From positions 1 through 49,537 of the forward strand of contig JAZLHE010000069.1 in the NCBI GenBank assembly GCA_045616665.1: DNA of 49,537 nt. Reading direction: 5' to 3'. The DNA comes from RUG11690 sp045616665. GTDB taxonomy: Bacteria; Bacteroidota; Bacteroidia; Bacteroidales; WCHB1-69. Position numbers and translations under genes: made by a program. Below the pieces are notes generated by a model that saw only the letters and a program-made list of their open reading frames with translations, made no database searches and was not told the origin of the DNA. Shown here piece after piece: positions 1 through 6,886 of this stretch (position 1 is its first letter; every line of letters begins with the position of its first letter).

Positions 1-1
1 G

Positions 2-1204
2 TGGGGGAAGTTGTACCCAGCGACTTCAAAAAACGACACCCCGAAACCACATCAGGACAGCTCAACGACCCCGCACGTGCGCGTTGAATGTAGAAATTCC
101 TTCTCGAATTGGCAAATTCTCATTCTGCGGAATTTAGGTAACAAAGAAACTAAAAAAATGGAATCAATTGTTGTAGGGACGTTCGCCCAATATCCACTAA
201 AACTTGCTTGGGCAATTACAATCCACAAATCACAAGGCATGACTTTTGACCGTATGCACTTTGACTTAACCCGTGGCACTTTTGCTTCTGGTCAAGCATA
301 TGTTGCCATCAGCCGTATGCGAGCGTTGGATGGATTAACATTAAGCAACAAAATTCGGAAGCATCACATTTTGCAAAATGCTGAAATCAAAGCTTTTGCC
401 AACTCTTTCAACGATGAAAAGATAATTGATGAAGAGTTGAATTTTGGGCGTATACTTTACTTATATCTTCGTGATAAAGATTACAACAATGCCGCTATGG
501 AATGTCTTTTGAGATCGATGGAAAAAATGAAATCAGGTGATTACCGCAATGCAGCATTGCTGGCAAAAAAGATGTTCGATGTTATGCTTGATGACAAATG
601 TCTGAATGGTATGACCAAAGATATACCATTGTTGAAGGATTGCAGCATGACATGCAACTTCCTAAATGCAGTGGTATGCTTGTATAGTAACCGTTTAGAA
701 GAAGCCATCGGTTATGCAGATATGGTGCTTGACCGCAAACATTGTCTTGAAGCTATGTTTGTCAAAGGGAAAGCTCTGCAAGGTTTGCAGCGATATGAAG
801 AAGCAATGGCGGTTGCTCAGTTGATTCGAAAAGTGGGTGGTGAATCTGAAGATGGAATTGTAGTTGACAAAAAACAATATCTTTTCGAAGCTGAACTTAA
901 TGCACAACTCGGCAATTCCGTTTTTGATGCCTGCAAGCGATTACTAAAACTGTGTTCTGAATATATCCCGTCCTATGTGATGCTTAGAAAAGAAGCCATC
1001 AAAAAGGGACTGTCTATTGAAGTGGAAGACGATGATGAAGAGAACGAACTTGTTGTCGCCTTTAATGATAGAGCGGTTTCTAATGAAGATTTTCAAACTT
1101 TACTTAGAACAACAAATTATTCAAGTACTACATTCAGACAATTCAAGTGCGGAATTCAAAGCAATTTTTTTAAGGACACGAAAAAAAGTTCGTATGATTG
1201 TTAA
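2..1204 (+). CDS. Pif1/RecD-like helicase C-terminal part with TPR-like tail (5' partial)
   Basis: The frame is open to the left window edge, so the true start is not visible. Around residues 55-110 of the visible product lies the last helicase block of the Pif1/RecD superfamily 1 group: PLKLAWAITIHKSQGMTFD, then the segment QAYVAISR (motifs V-VI, nucleotide and DNA contact). The upstream Walker A/B half is absent from the window. The remaining ~240 residues are helical, with TPR-like pairs such as ALLAKKMFDVML and LEEAIGYADMVLDRKHCLEAMFVKGKAL, followed by an acidic run (EVEDDDEENE). Helicases with TPR tails occur in Bacteroidetes accessory regions. The first ~85 bases are visibly more GC-rich than the rest and read in another frame, so the helicase may be joined to foreign sequence there. 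Family call is firm; completeness is unknown. Confidence 0.7.
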   Translation, partial: WGKLYPATSKNDTPKPHQDSSTTPHVRVECRNSFSNWQILILRNLGNKETKKMESIVVGTFAQYPLKLAWAITIHKSQGMTFDRMHFDLTRGTFASGQAYVAISRMRALDGLTLSNKIRKHHILQNAEIKAFANSFNDEKIIDEELNFGRILYLYLRDKDYNNAAMECLLRSMEKMKSGDYRNAALLAKKMFDVMLDDKCLNGMTKDIPLLKDCSMTCNFLNAVVCLYSNRLEEAIGYADMVLDRKHCLEAMFVKGKALQGLQRYEEAMAVAQLIRKVGGESEDGIVVDKKQYLFEAELNAQLGNSVFDACKRLLKLCSEYIPSYVMLRKEAIKKGLSIEVEDDDEENELVVAFNDRAVSNEDFQTLLRTTNYSSTTFRQFKCGIQSNFFKDTKKSSYDC

Positions 1205-1255
1205 CCTTTGGTATTTATTTGTCATAAAGGAATGTAACAATTAAAATTTCAAACA

Positions 1256-1444
1256 ATGGAAAAATTTATTTTATTAGTAATTGCGTTAAGTCTCGCATTC
1301 GGTGTTGGCTGTCTGGGTCGCACAAGAAAAATTGGATTTGGATTGGCTTTTGTCATCTCTCTCTTTAATGTCGTTATCGGATTGATAGCAGTACTATGCT
1401 CAAAAAAAATCGAAGATGTTGAATCAGAAAATATGGAGGAGTAA
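1256..1444 (+). CDS. Small two-helix membrane protein
   Basis: A 62-residue protein with two hydrophobic stretches (about residues 4-18 and 26-46), separated by a basic loop (GRTRKIG), and an acidic C-terminal tail (EDVESENMEE). It begins a set of four small plus-strand genes: the next starts 3 bases after its stop. No enzyme or regulator motif is visible. The minus-strand frame across it lacks comparable structure. Function unknown; probably inner membrane. Confidence 0.55.
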   Translation: MEKFILLVIALSLAFGVGCLGRTRKIGFGLAFVISLFNVVIGLIAVLCSKKIEDVESENMEE

Positions 1445-1447
1445 GTT

Positions 1448-1621
1448 ATGAAGATTGTAGGGTGGATATTTATAATAATCGGTGGGGTGGCATTGCTGGG
1501 CACAATTATAAGTGGTAATAGTGCATTCGGACCATTATTTTGGTTAGGATTAGGTATAACATTATTGTATTTTTCCAGTAAAAGATCAAATAAAGATAAT
1601 GAAACAGATGAAAATATTTAA
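1448..1621 (+). CDS. 57-residue two-helix membrane protein
   Basis: ATG at 1448 follows the previous stop by 3 bases, and the frame runs 57 codons to TAA at 1619-1621. The product starts MKIVGWIFIIIGGVALLG, with a glycine-rich first helix, a short polar turn (SGNSAFG), a second helix (about residues 28-43) and a charged tail (SSKRSNKDNETDENI). It looks like the small glycine-rich two-helix proteins often left unannotated in Bacteroidetes genomes. Tight spacing to both neighbours supports cotranscription. Function unknown. Confidence 0.6.
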   Translation: MKIVGWIFIIIGGVALLGTIISGNSAFGPLFWLGLGITLLYFSSKRSNKDNETDENI

Positions 1622-1633
1622 ATATAAAGTGCT

Positions 1634-1852
1634 ATGAATAAAGAAAAAATGTCTAAAGAAGAAATAGAAAAATTCAACGCCAATGTCGAATTCAATCAAA
1701 GTGCCGCTAGTTGGATAATGGATATCGTATGTACAATTATCATTTGGCCGATGATATTACTTGCAATTCACAGAAGAATAAAATACAAAGAAAAAATTGG
1801 GATTGAAACCAATGATTCAAGTATTGAACAATCAATAACGAACAAGTTATGA
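1634..1852 (+). CDS. Small single-pass membrane protein
   Basis: A 72-residue protein with a charged N-terminus (MNKEKMSKEEIEKF), one hydrophobic helix at about residues 27-45 (WIMDIVCTIIIWPMILLAI), a basic stop-transfer patch (HRRIKYKEK) and a polar tail. Its TGA stop overlaps the ATG of the next gene in an ATGA arrangement, the usual sign of translational coupling. Not recognised as a named family. Confidence 0.55.
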   Translation: MNKEKMSKEEIEKFNANVEFNQSAASWIMDIVCTIIIWPMILLAIHRRIKYKEKIGIETNDSSIEQSITNKL

Positions 1853-2142
1853 AACTAAAAGAAAAAACAACTACCCAGCTAATAGATATTATTCTGAGGA
1901 AAGATGATGTTGAATTAAAACTTAATGAACAAATTAAAACTCTTCAAAAAGAAAACAACCGATTAACTAATGAGCTAAATAAAATGAAAATTATCACCCA
2001 AATAATGTCTATATTTCTCTTTCTTGCTATCGCAGTTTCAGTTGCTTTAATTTTTTTATCCTGCAATACACCAAAACAAGAAGAACTTATGGAAGAAGTT
2101 ATGGAAGACAATGCCCCACCTGTATTGCCAGAACATTTTTAG
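1849..2142 (+). CDS. Coiled-coil/transmembrane small protein
   Basis: A 97-residue protein overlapping the previous gene by 4 bases. Residues ~1-48 are highly charged with heptad-like spacing (KLNEQIKTLQKENNRLTNELNKM), predicting a coiled coil. A hydrophobic helix follows at about 51-71 and ends in LSC, then an acidic tail (EELMEEVMEDN). A cysteine just after an internal hydrophobic segment resembles a lipobox, but the long charged N-terminus argues against a lipoprotein signal. It is the last of four small membrane genes and ends 13 bases from the convergent ATPase gene. Function unknown. Confidence 0.55.
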   Translation: MKLKEKTTTQLIDIILRKDDVELKLNEQIKTLQKENNRLTNELNKMKIITQIMSIFLFLAIAVSVALIFLSCNTPKQEELMEEVMEDNAPPVLPEHF

Positions 2143-2154
2143 AAACCTCATTCA

Positions 2155-3501
2155 TTATACGATTCCACTCAGGTCAACCTTGTATTTCACAGGAGCAGAT
2201 TCATTTCTTCGAATAAACATAGCCATATATATCGGCATATATACCAACTTTCCTGAACAACTCAGATTGTCGTTGCACAAAATCAGTGCTTCAGGAAGAA
2301 TATACTCTCTGCAATCCATAATATTGGCCAACGCTCGATGCTGACCGTAATCCTTGCCCGATTTGACCTCTATGGGCAACACTTTTCCCGCAAGCGATAC
2401 TACAAAGTCAATTTCTCCTCTTTTCTTGTTGTTATAGTAAAACAGCTCAATGCCATGTGCCACTAATTCCTGGGCTACGGCATTCTCAAAGATTGAACCG
2501 TGATTAATGTCCTTGTCACCACGAATTATCCGAATTTGGATGCCTTCCGCATACATTGCCGCCAATAATCCAACATCACATAAGAACAACTTCAATAAAT
2601 TGCGTGAGCGAGTAAGCATCAGTGGTTGCTTGGGTTCTTCCACATTATAAACCGGAATTGCCACACCTGCATTTTTTAGCCATAAAAAAGAGTTGTGGTA
2701 TCGTTCATACTTTGCATTCTCATTCAAGTTCTTTAGTATAAACCGTTTGTTTTTTGAATTCAATTCCGGGGGAATCAAATCAAAAATTTCGTTGTTTTCC
2801 AATTTATCCTTAGGATCATATTTGGCTATGTCTCTCTTGTACATCGCAATAATGTCTTTCTGAACAGCCATAACCTCTTGAAGATTGTTGGTTTCCAAAT
2901 ATTTGCTTACTGCCGCTGGCATTCCTCCAACAATAAGATAGAGACGAAATAACTCCATCATCTTTATATGAATATATTCATCTACCGGCTTACGGAATTT
3001 CCAACACGTTCTCAAATGGTCAATCACCGTATCTCCAATGCCTATTGCCCTGACAAATTCCTCAAGGTCTAATGGAAACATTTCTTTTACAGTCATATAC
3101 CCAACCGGCTCTGAACGTAAATCCTTTAATTCAACCCCCAATAACGAACCACTCATAATATATCGATATGAACCCTCTTCAACTAAAAACTTTATCGCCG
3201 TCACAACTTCCGGACAAGCTTGAACCTCATCAAAGAAAATAAGCGTGTTACCTTTTTCCAATTTCTTATTCGTTATGGCAGATAATCTCAACAACAAATC
3301 ACCAGTATTCTTGGCATCCTTCAACAACAATGCGGCTTCCTCATTTTCAATGAAATTGATTTCCACAAAACATTTCCACTGCTTTCCAAATTCACGAATG
3401 GAGAATGTCTTGCCAATTTGTCTTGCTCCTGTAATAAGCAATGCGTTTTTTGATGATTTATAAAAGTTCCTAATAAACGTATCTATCTTTCTTTTAAGCA
3501 T
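2155..3501 (-). CDS. AAA_14/DUF4143-type ATPase with C-terminal PD-(D/E)XK-like domain
   Basis: With the ATG at 3501 the product is 448 residues. Walker A is GARQIGKT (25-32) and Walker B LIFFDE (87-92), followed by the sensor-like MSGSLLG. The central helical part contains the family phrase YLIVGGMPAAV. The C-terminal third has a restriction-nuclease-like pattern: E339, then GEID (D365) and IEVK (E378, K380). This belongs to the broad, poorly characterised ATPases annotated as AAA_14 plus DUF4143. I prefer the ATG at 3501 over the in-frame TTG at 3528, because a purine-rich AAAGAAAGGA stretch sits just upstream of it. The promoter carries three 32-bp-period repeats. The role is unknown; DNA-related or toxin/defence roles have been suggested for such genes, but nothing here proves one. 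Confidence 0.85.
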   Translation of the reverse strand: MLKRKIDTFIRNFYKSSKNALLITGARQIGKTFSIREFGKQWKCFVEINFIENEEAALLLKDAKNTGDLLLRLSAITNKKLEKGNTLIFFDEVQACPEVVTAIKFLVEEGSYRYIMSGSLLGVELKDLRSEPVGYMTVKEMFPLDLEEFVRAIGIGDTVIDHLRTCWKFRKPVDEYIHIKMMELFRLYLIVGGMPAAVSKYLETNNLQEVMAVQKDIIAMYKRDIAKYDPKDKLENNEIFDLIPPELNSKNKRFILKNLNENAKYERYHNSFLWLKNAGVAIPVYNVEEPKQPLMLTRSRNLLKLFLCDVGLLAAMYAEGIQIRIIRGDKDINHGSIFENAVAQELVAHGIELFYYNNKKRGEIDFVVSLAGKVLPIEVKSGKDYGQHRALANIMDCREYILPEALILCNDNLSCSGKLVYMPIYMAMFIRRNESAPVKYKVDLSGIV

Positions 3502-3530
3502 TAAAGTCCTTTCTTTTAATATTGACAAAT

Positions 3531-3616
3531 GAAAAACTTCTACTTTTCCAATGCAAAAATACTAAAATTTTCCACTTTTCCAAGGTATTTTCATTAAAAT
3601 TTTCCACTTTTCCAAG
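3531..3616 (-). repeat. Three direct repeats, 32-bp period, over the ATPase promoter
   Basis: Read on the minus strand, the 22-base unit starts CTTGGAAAAGTGGAAAATTT. Copies at 3595-3616 and 3563-3584 are identical. A third, 17/22 matching, sits exactly one period further at 3531-3552. The spacing of three helical turns puts all copies on one face of the DNA. The -7 box at 3554-3561 lies between copies two and three, so a bound protein would touch the promoter. Likely operator or iteron array; the ligand is unknown. Confidence 0.8.
3554..3561 (-). promoter_or_regulatory. -7 promoter box for the ATPase gene
   Basis: TATTTTTG on the minus strand matches the Bacteroidetes -7 consensus TAnnTTTG. 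It lies about 50 bases before the ATG at 3501, inside the repeat array. Confidence 0.6.
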
Positions 3617-3655
3617 AATCGCTTTTTTTTATTTGCACTTTTTTTCTGTTTTTTT

Positions 3656-3689
3656 CAATTCATACATTTGAAACGGCAATTCATACATT
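3656..3689. repeat. Two 13-bp direct repeats, 21-bp period
   Basis: CAATTCATACATT occurs at 3656-3668 and again at 3677-3689, two helical turns apart, in the divergent intergenic region and upstream of the -7 box at 3728. Could be a regulator-binding pair for the WG-repeat gene; only the repetition itself is seen. Confidence 0.45.
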
Positions 3690-3727
3690 CCACAAGGGTA
3701 AAATGATTTTAGGGGCATTATAGCTTG

Positions 3728-3735
3728 TAATTTTG
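3728..3735 (+). promoter_or_regulatory. -7 promoter box for the WG-repeat gene
   Basis: TAATTTTG fits TAnnTTTG and gives a leader of roughly 80 bases before the ATG at 3820. No clear -33 box was found at standard spacing. Confidence 0.4.
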
Positions 3736-3819
3736 TCGCGGTTTTCAATGAAAATCATATTGAAACACAATGCGAAGAAAAGAACATTCCAATAATTTTT
3801 ATCAATTAAACCTTATAAA

Positions 3820-4887
3820 ATGAAAAATTTTGACAAAACAGAAGAAAAAATGAACGAGAACTTGAACGAAGAATCTCAAACAGCAGTCTTTACCGACAAT
3901 GATATGCCGGAAGAAGATCAAAATGAAACAGACAGAAAAAAATGGTATAAAAAACCGAGAAAAATTTTTATTGTCGGCGGAATTGTACTTCTTTTATTAG
4001 GAGTTTTGAGTTTCATAATTTGGAAAAATATGGGCAGATCCCACCACAAGGAGCCTATTCCCGAATATGTAGGAGAACCCAATTCATCCTCTATTTCATA
4101 CGAACACAGTAAAATTAATATTGTCAACCCTTCCACAAAAAAAATCATTGTAGAGGACGTCGAATGGTATCACGGAGGGGATGACTATAAAGACTCCATC
4201 GTTTTATTTGCCAAGAACGGCAAACGCGGATTTTGCAACATCATTACCGATCAAGTTATTGTCGAACCCTTGAAATATACCAAAGCATGGCAATTTTCTG
4301 AGGGTTTGGCCGCGGTTGAAAAAAATGGATTCATCGGGTTCGTCAACACCAGCGGAAAAGTGGTCATTGGATTCCGGTTTCCATTTCGCGGCAATCCGCT
4401 TTATGAATTTGTATTCCATAATGGACATTGCGTAGTAGCAGATAGCAACAATAAAATAGGAATAATTAATAACAAAGGACAATGGATTGTGAAACCTTTA
4501 TATGACGATATAGACCTCACCAAAGAGTATGCCATTGTTTACAAAGAGGGAGATTTCAAAAAGCAGGTCGATTATAATGGCAACATTCTGAAAGATGGAA
4601 TTATCGATGACATTAACGACATTTACTATGCCGCTTCTTACACAGATGCTGAAACCGGACGCCCAATGAAAGGAGAAATAAGAAACCCTGATTTTTACGA
4701 ATACCGTGTTGGAAACCATTCCGGTCTCATCAATAGTCAGGGAAAGTTCATCACTCGGCCCATATACACCTCTATTACAGGCATTTCCAAAACATTATTT
4801 TGCGCAACACTACAAGATTACCGTTCAAAAGTCTTCATCGACCAAAACGGTACTGTGATTTCCGGAAAAAGTTTTTATAAAATATAA
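3820..4887 (+). CDS. WG-repeat membrane-anchored protein
   Basis: A 355-residue protein. An acidic N-terminal ~45 residues and a basic patch (KKWYKKPRK) lead into one transmembrane helix at about 49-68, giving a cytoplasmic N-terminus and exported remainder. The rest contains repeats of the WG type (beta-repeat family PF14903), each with a turn such as KNGKRGFCNI, EKNGFIGFVNTSGKVVI, NNKIGIINNKGQWIV and GNHSGLINSQGKFI, each followed by a P-L/I-Y-like strand. WG repeats are common in Bacteroidetes surface proteins, with no settled function. It has its own promoter, shares no operon with the ATPases, and has no catalytic motif. Confidence 0.75.
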   Translation: MKNFDKTEEKMNENLNEESQTAVFTDNDMPEEDQNETDRKKWYKKPRKIFIVGGIVLLLLGVLSFIIWKNMGRSHHKEPIPEYVGEPNSSSISYEHSKINIVNPSTKKIIVEDVEWYHGGDDYKDSIVLFAKNGKRGFCNIITDQVIVEPLKYTKAWQFSEGLAAVEKNGFIGFVNTSGKVVIGFRFPFRGNPLYEFVFHNGHCVVADSNNKIGIINNKGQWIVKPLYDDIDLTKEYAIVYKEGDFKKQVDYNGNILKDGIIDDINDIYYAASYTDAETGRPMKGEIRNPDFYEYRVGNHSGLINSQGKFITRPIYTSITGISKTLFCATLQDYRSKVFIDQNGTVISGKSFYKI

Positions 4888-4965
4888 TCTTCGATTTTGA
4901 CTGTCCGTTATAATTTTACTTTATTGATAATATTGGTCCTCAATTAAACCGAGTACAAAAAGAAT

Positions 4966-4992
4966 GGAATAAGTGCCCACGTGCGGGCAGGC
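4966..4992 (+). repeat. 27-bp GC-rich repeat, copy 1
   Basis: The core GTGCCCACGTGCGGGCAGGC is GC-rich in AT-rich surroundings and nearly palindromic around CACGTG. Copy 2 at 6666-6692 has the same orientation and differs at one base of 27. The two copies bracket the second ATPase gene. Confidence 0.75.
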
Positions 4993-5024
4993 TCGACGAT
5001 AGAAGGACGCGAAGGAATTTCTTT

Positions 5025-5128
5025 GAGTTTTTTCCAGAATTGATGTTTTTTATATCGTTTTGGAAAAAACTCAATTGAGATTTTTCCAAAATTAGTGTTT
5101 TTTATATGGTTTTGGAAAAAACTCAGAT
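5025..5128 (+). repeat. Tandem 52-bp dyad repeats over the second ATPase promoter
   Basis: Two adjacent 52-base units, 5025-5076 and 5077-5128, match at 45 of 52 positions. Each contains an inverted repeat: GAGTTTTTTCCA with TGGAAAAAACTC, perfect 12-bp arms at 5025-5036/5061-5072, and one mismatch at 5077-5088/5113-5124. The right arm of unit 2 falls where a -33 element would lie relative to the -7 box at 5137. The TGGAAAA core recalls the repeat upstream of the first ATPase gene. Confidence 0.8.
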
Positions 5129-5136
5129 TTATTTAT

Positions 5137-5144
5137 TATCTTTG
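5137..5144 (+). promoter_or_regulatory. -7 promoter box for the second ATPase gene
   Basis: TATCTTTG matches TAnnTTTG. A TTTG at 5111-5114, inside the repeat, is a possible -33 box with a 22-base spacer. The ATG follows at 5169. Confidence 0.65.
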
Positions 5145-5168
5145 CACTTTCAAAAAATAAAATTTGAT

Positions 5169-6593
5169 ATGCAGAAAATAATTGGCAGAGAGGCGCAAAT
5201 AAAGCAGTTGAATGAATATATTTATTCGTCAAATGCTGAATTTGTGGCCATTTATGGTCGCCGTCGTGTGGGAAAAACCTACTTGGTGAATCAATTGTAC
5301 GGAAAGGATTTCTCATTTTCCGTAACGGGAATATTGTCAGGTACTTACGATGAACAAATGACTTCTTTTGTGGAGGCACTCAAAGATTTCGGATGCGATG
5401 TACCTGCTGTGCCTGAAAATTGGATGAATGCTTTTATTTTGCTGAAGAACTTACTGAAAACCAAGATTTCAAAAGAAAAGCCGCTGATAATCTTTATAGA
5501 TGAGTTGCCGAGTTTTGATACTCAACGTTCGGGATTTGTTCGTGCATTGGGTTACTTTTGGAACAGTTGGGCTTGTATGCAAGACAACTTGACGTTAATT
5601 GTATGCGGTTCTGCCACGTCGTGGATGATCAACAACATTATCAATAACAAAGGTGGTTTGCATAATAGGATCACGCACGAGATCCACCTTCATCCTTTTT
5701 CCCTGAAAGAAACGGAACAACTTTTACAAAACAATGAATTTCAATGGGATAGAAAACAAGTGCTCTATGCTTATATGGCAATGGGCGGAATTCCGTACTA
5801 TTTGTGTATGCTGAGAAAAGATGAAAGTTTTGCGCAAAATATCGACCGCCTGTTCTTTTCCGAAGATTCAACTTTGCGTCGCGAGTATAAGCGATTGTAT
5901 GAAACCTTGTTTAATTCCCCGGCAATCTATATGGAAATCGTGCGCATTTTGGCTACAAACAAAACGGGATTGTCACGGGAAGATATTGCAAATCAATTGA
6001 ATATAGATTCTTCTGGAAATTTAAGTGCCAAATTGGAAGACCTCATCAATTGTGACATCATTAGAAAATATTGTGTTCGGACAAAGAAGATAAAATCCAC
6101 TTCCGCCATCTATCAGTTAGTGGATTTCTTTTCGCTTTTTTATCTGACTTTCAATCCAAAAGCCGAAAGGGAAAACAATTATTGGCAAAACCATTTGGGC
6201 AATCCAGAATTGAACACTTGGATGGGTTTGGCTTTTGAAAAAGTATGCTTGTCTCACATTTTTCCCATCAAAAAGGCATTGAAGATAGACGGGATTGCCA
6301 CCCAACATTATTCCTGGCGCAGCAAACAGAAAGAAAAACGCGCACAGATAGATTTAATCATTGAGCGTGCCGATAGAATTGTAAATCTTTGTGAAATAAA
6401 GTTTTCCAATGAGAAGTATGTATTGAAGAGAGAAGAAGCAGAAAAATTGCAGCATAGAATTGCCACTTTTCGTGCGGAAACGGAACTGTCTTGCCCCATT
6501 TGGTTGACTATGATTACCACCAGCGGCTTGGCACCGTCTGTTTTCAACGCCGATGTGGTCAAGGAGCTGACCTTGGACGATTTGTTTGAATAA
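5169..6593 (+). CDS. AAA-type ATPase with C-terminal PD-(D/E)XK-like domain (archaeal-ATPase/DUF234-like)
   Basis: A 474-residue protein from the ATG at 5169. An upstream in-frame TTG at 5106 would place the promoter inside the gene. The N-terminus IIGREAQIKQLNEYI is the usual start of the archaeal-type ATPase group. Walker A is GRRRVGKT (30-37), Walker B LIIFIDE (106-112), then VCGSATSWM (sensor region) and MGGIPYYL. A winged-helix-like stretch (LSREDIANQL) follows, and the C-terminal ~150 residues carry FEKVC, QIDLIIE (D395) and CEIK (E409, K411), a nuclease-fold signature. The gene is monocistronic with its own repeat-bearing promoter and is bracketed by two 27-bp repeats. Biochemical role unknown; these families are patchily distributed and often lie in accessory islands. 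Confidence 0.85.
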   Translation: MQKIIGREAQIKQLNEYIYSSNAEFVAIYGRRRVGKTYLVNQLYGKDFSFSVTGILSGTYDEQMTSFVEALKDFGCDVPAVPENWMNAFILLKNLLKTKISKEKPLIIFIDELPSFDTQRSGFVRALGYFWNSWACMQDNLTLIVCGSATSWMINNIINNKGGLHNRITHEIHLHPFSLKETEQLLQNNEFQWDRKQVLYAYMAMGGIPYYLCMLRKDESFAQNIDRLFFSEDSTLRREYKRLYETLFNSPAIYMEIVRILATNKTGLSREDIANQLNIDSSGNLSAKLEDLINCDIIRKYCVRTKKIKSTSAIYQLVDFFSLFYLTFNPKAERENNYWQNHLGNPELNTWMGLAFEKVCLSHIFPIKKALKIDGIATQHYSWRSKQKEKRAQIDLIIERADRIVNLCEIKFSNEKYVLKREEAEKLQHRIATFRAETELSCPIWLTMITTSGLAPSVFNADVVKELTLDDLFE

Positions 6594-6646
6594 CAGGGCA
6601 AATATCAAAGTTTTGTGATTCTTGTATTTTTGCGAAGCCCCCAAAC

Positions 6647-6669
6647 TTCCCCTTCTTCAAGAAGGGGAA
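6647..6669. repeat. Perfect 11-bp-arm palindrome
   Basis: TTCCCCTTCTT (6647-6657) and AAGAAGGGGAA (6659-6669) are exact reverse complements around a single C. It overlaps the start of the 27-bp repeat copy 2. There is no T-run after it, so it is not a standard intrinsic terminator. It may be the arm of a small repeat element. Confidence 0.6.
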
Positions 6670-6692
6670 TGAGTGCCCACGTGCGGGCAGGC
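6666..6692 (+). repeat. 27-bp GC-rich repeat, copy 2
   Basis: 26 of 27 bases match copy 1 at 4966-4992, in the same orientation and exactly 1700 bp away. It sits in a 293-bp gap that also has short tandem words (CCAATAGC-type, about 6768-6803) and looks like decayed repeat sequence rather than coding DNA. Confidence 0.75.
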
Positions 6693-6830
6693 CGGCGGGG
6701 ATAGTGAAGGCTTGGGAAAGGGAATTTCACAGAAGTGAAGAAGGGGTCAGGGATCGGGGATCAGAGGCCAATAGCTAATAGCCAATAGCCTAAGTCAATA
6801 GCCATACGTATGTAGTTACCAAAAAAAATG

Positions 6831-6838
6831 TATTTTTG
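6831..6838 (+). promoter_or_regulatory. -7 promoter box for the third ATPase gene
   Basis: TATTTTTG matches TAnnTTTG and lies about 50 bases before the ATG at 6887. No TGGAAAA repeat is seen here, unlike the other two ATPase genes. Confidence 0.55.
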
Positions 6839-6886
6839 CATTGAAAATTTATAACGTATGCGTCACAACTTTTCAACGGGCTTATT

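Noticed and set aside
5106..5168. TTG start extending the second ATPase by 21 residues
   Set aside because: It would place the promoter and the dyad repeat inside the coding region. The ATG at 5169 begins with the standard IIGRE family start.
6647..6669. Palindrome as transcription terminator for the second ATPase gene
   Set aside because: There is no T-run on either side; it overlaps the 27-bp repeat and fits a repeat element better.
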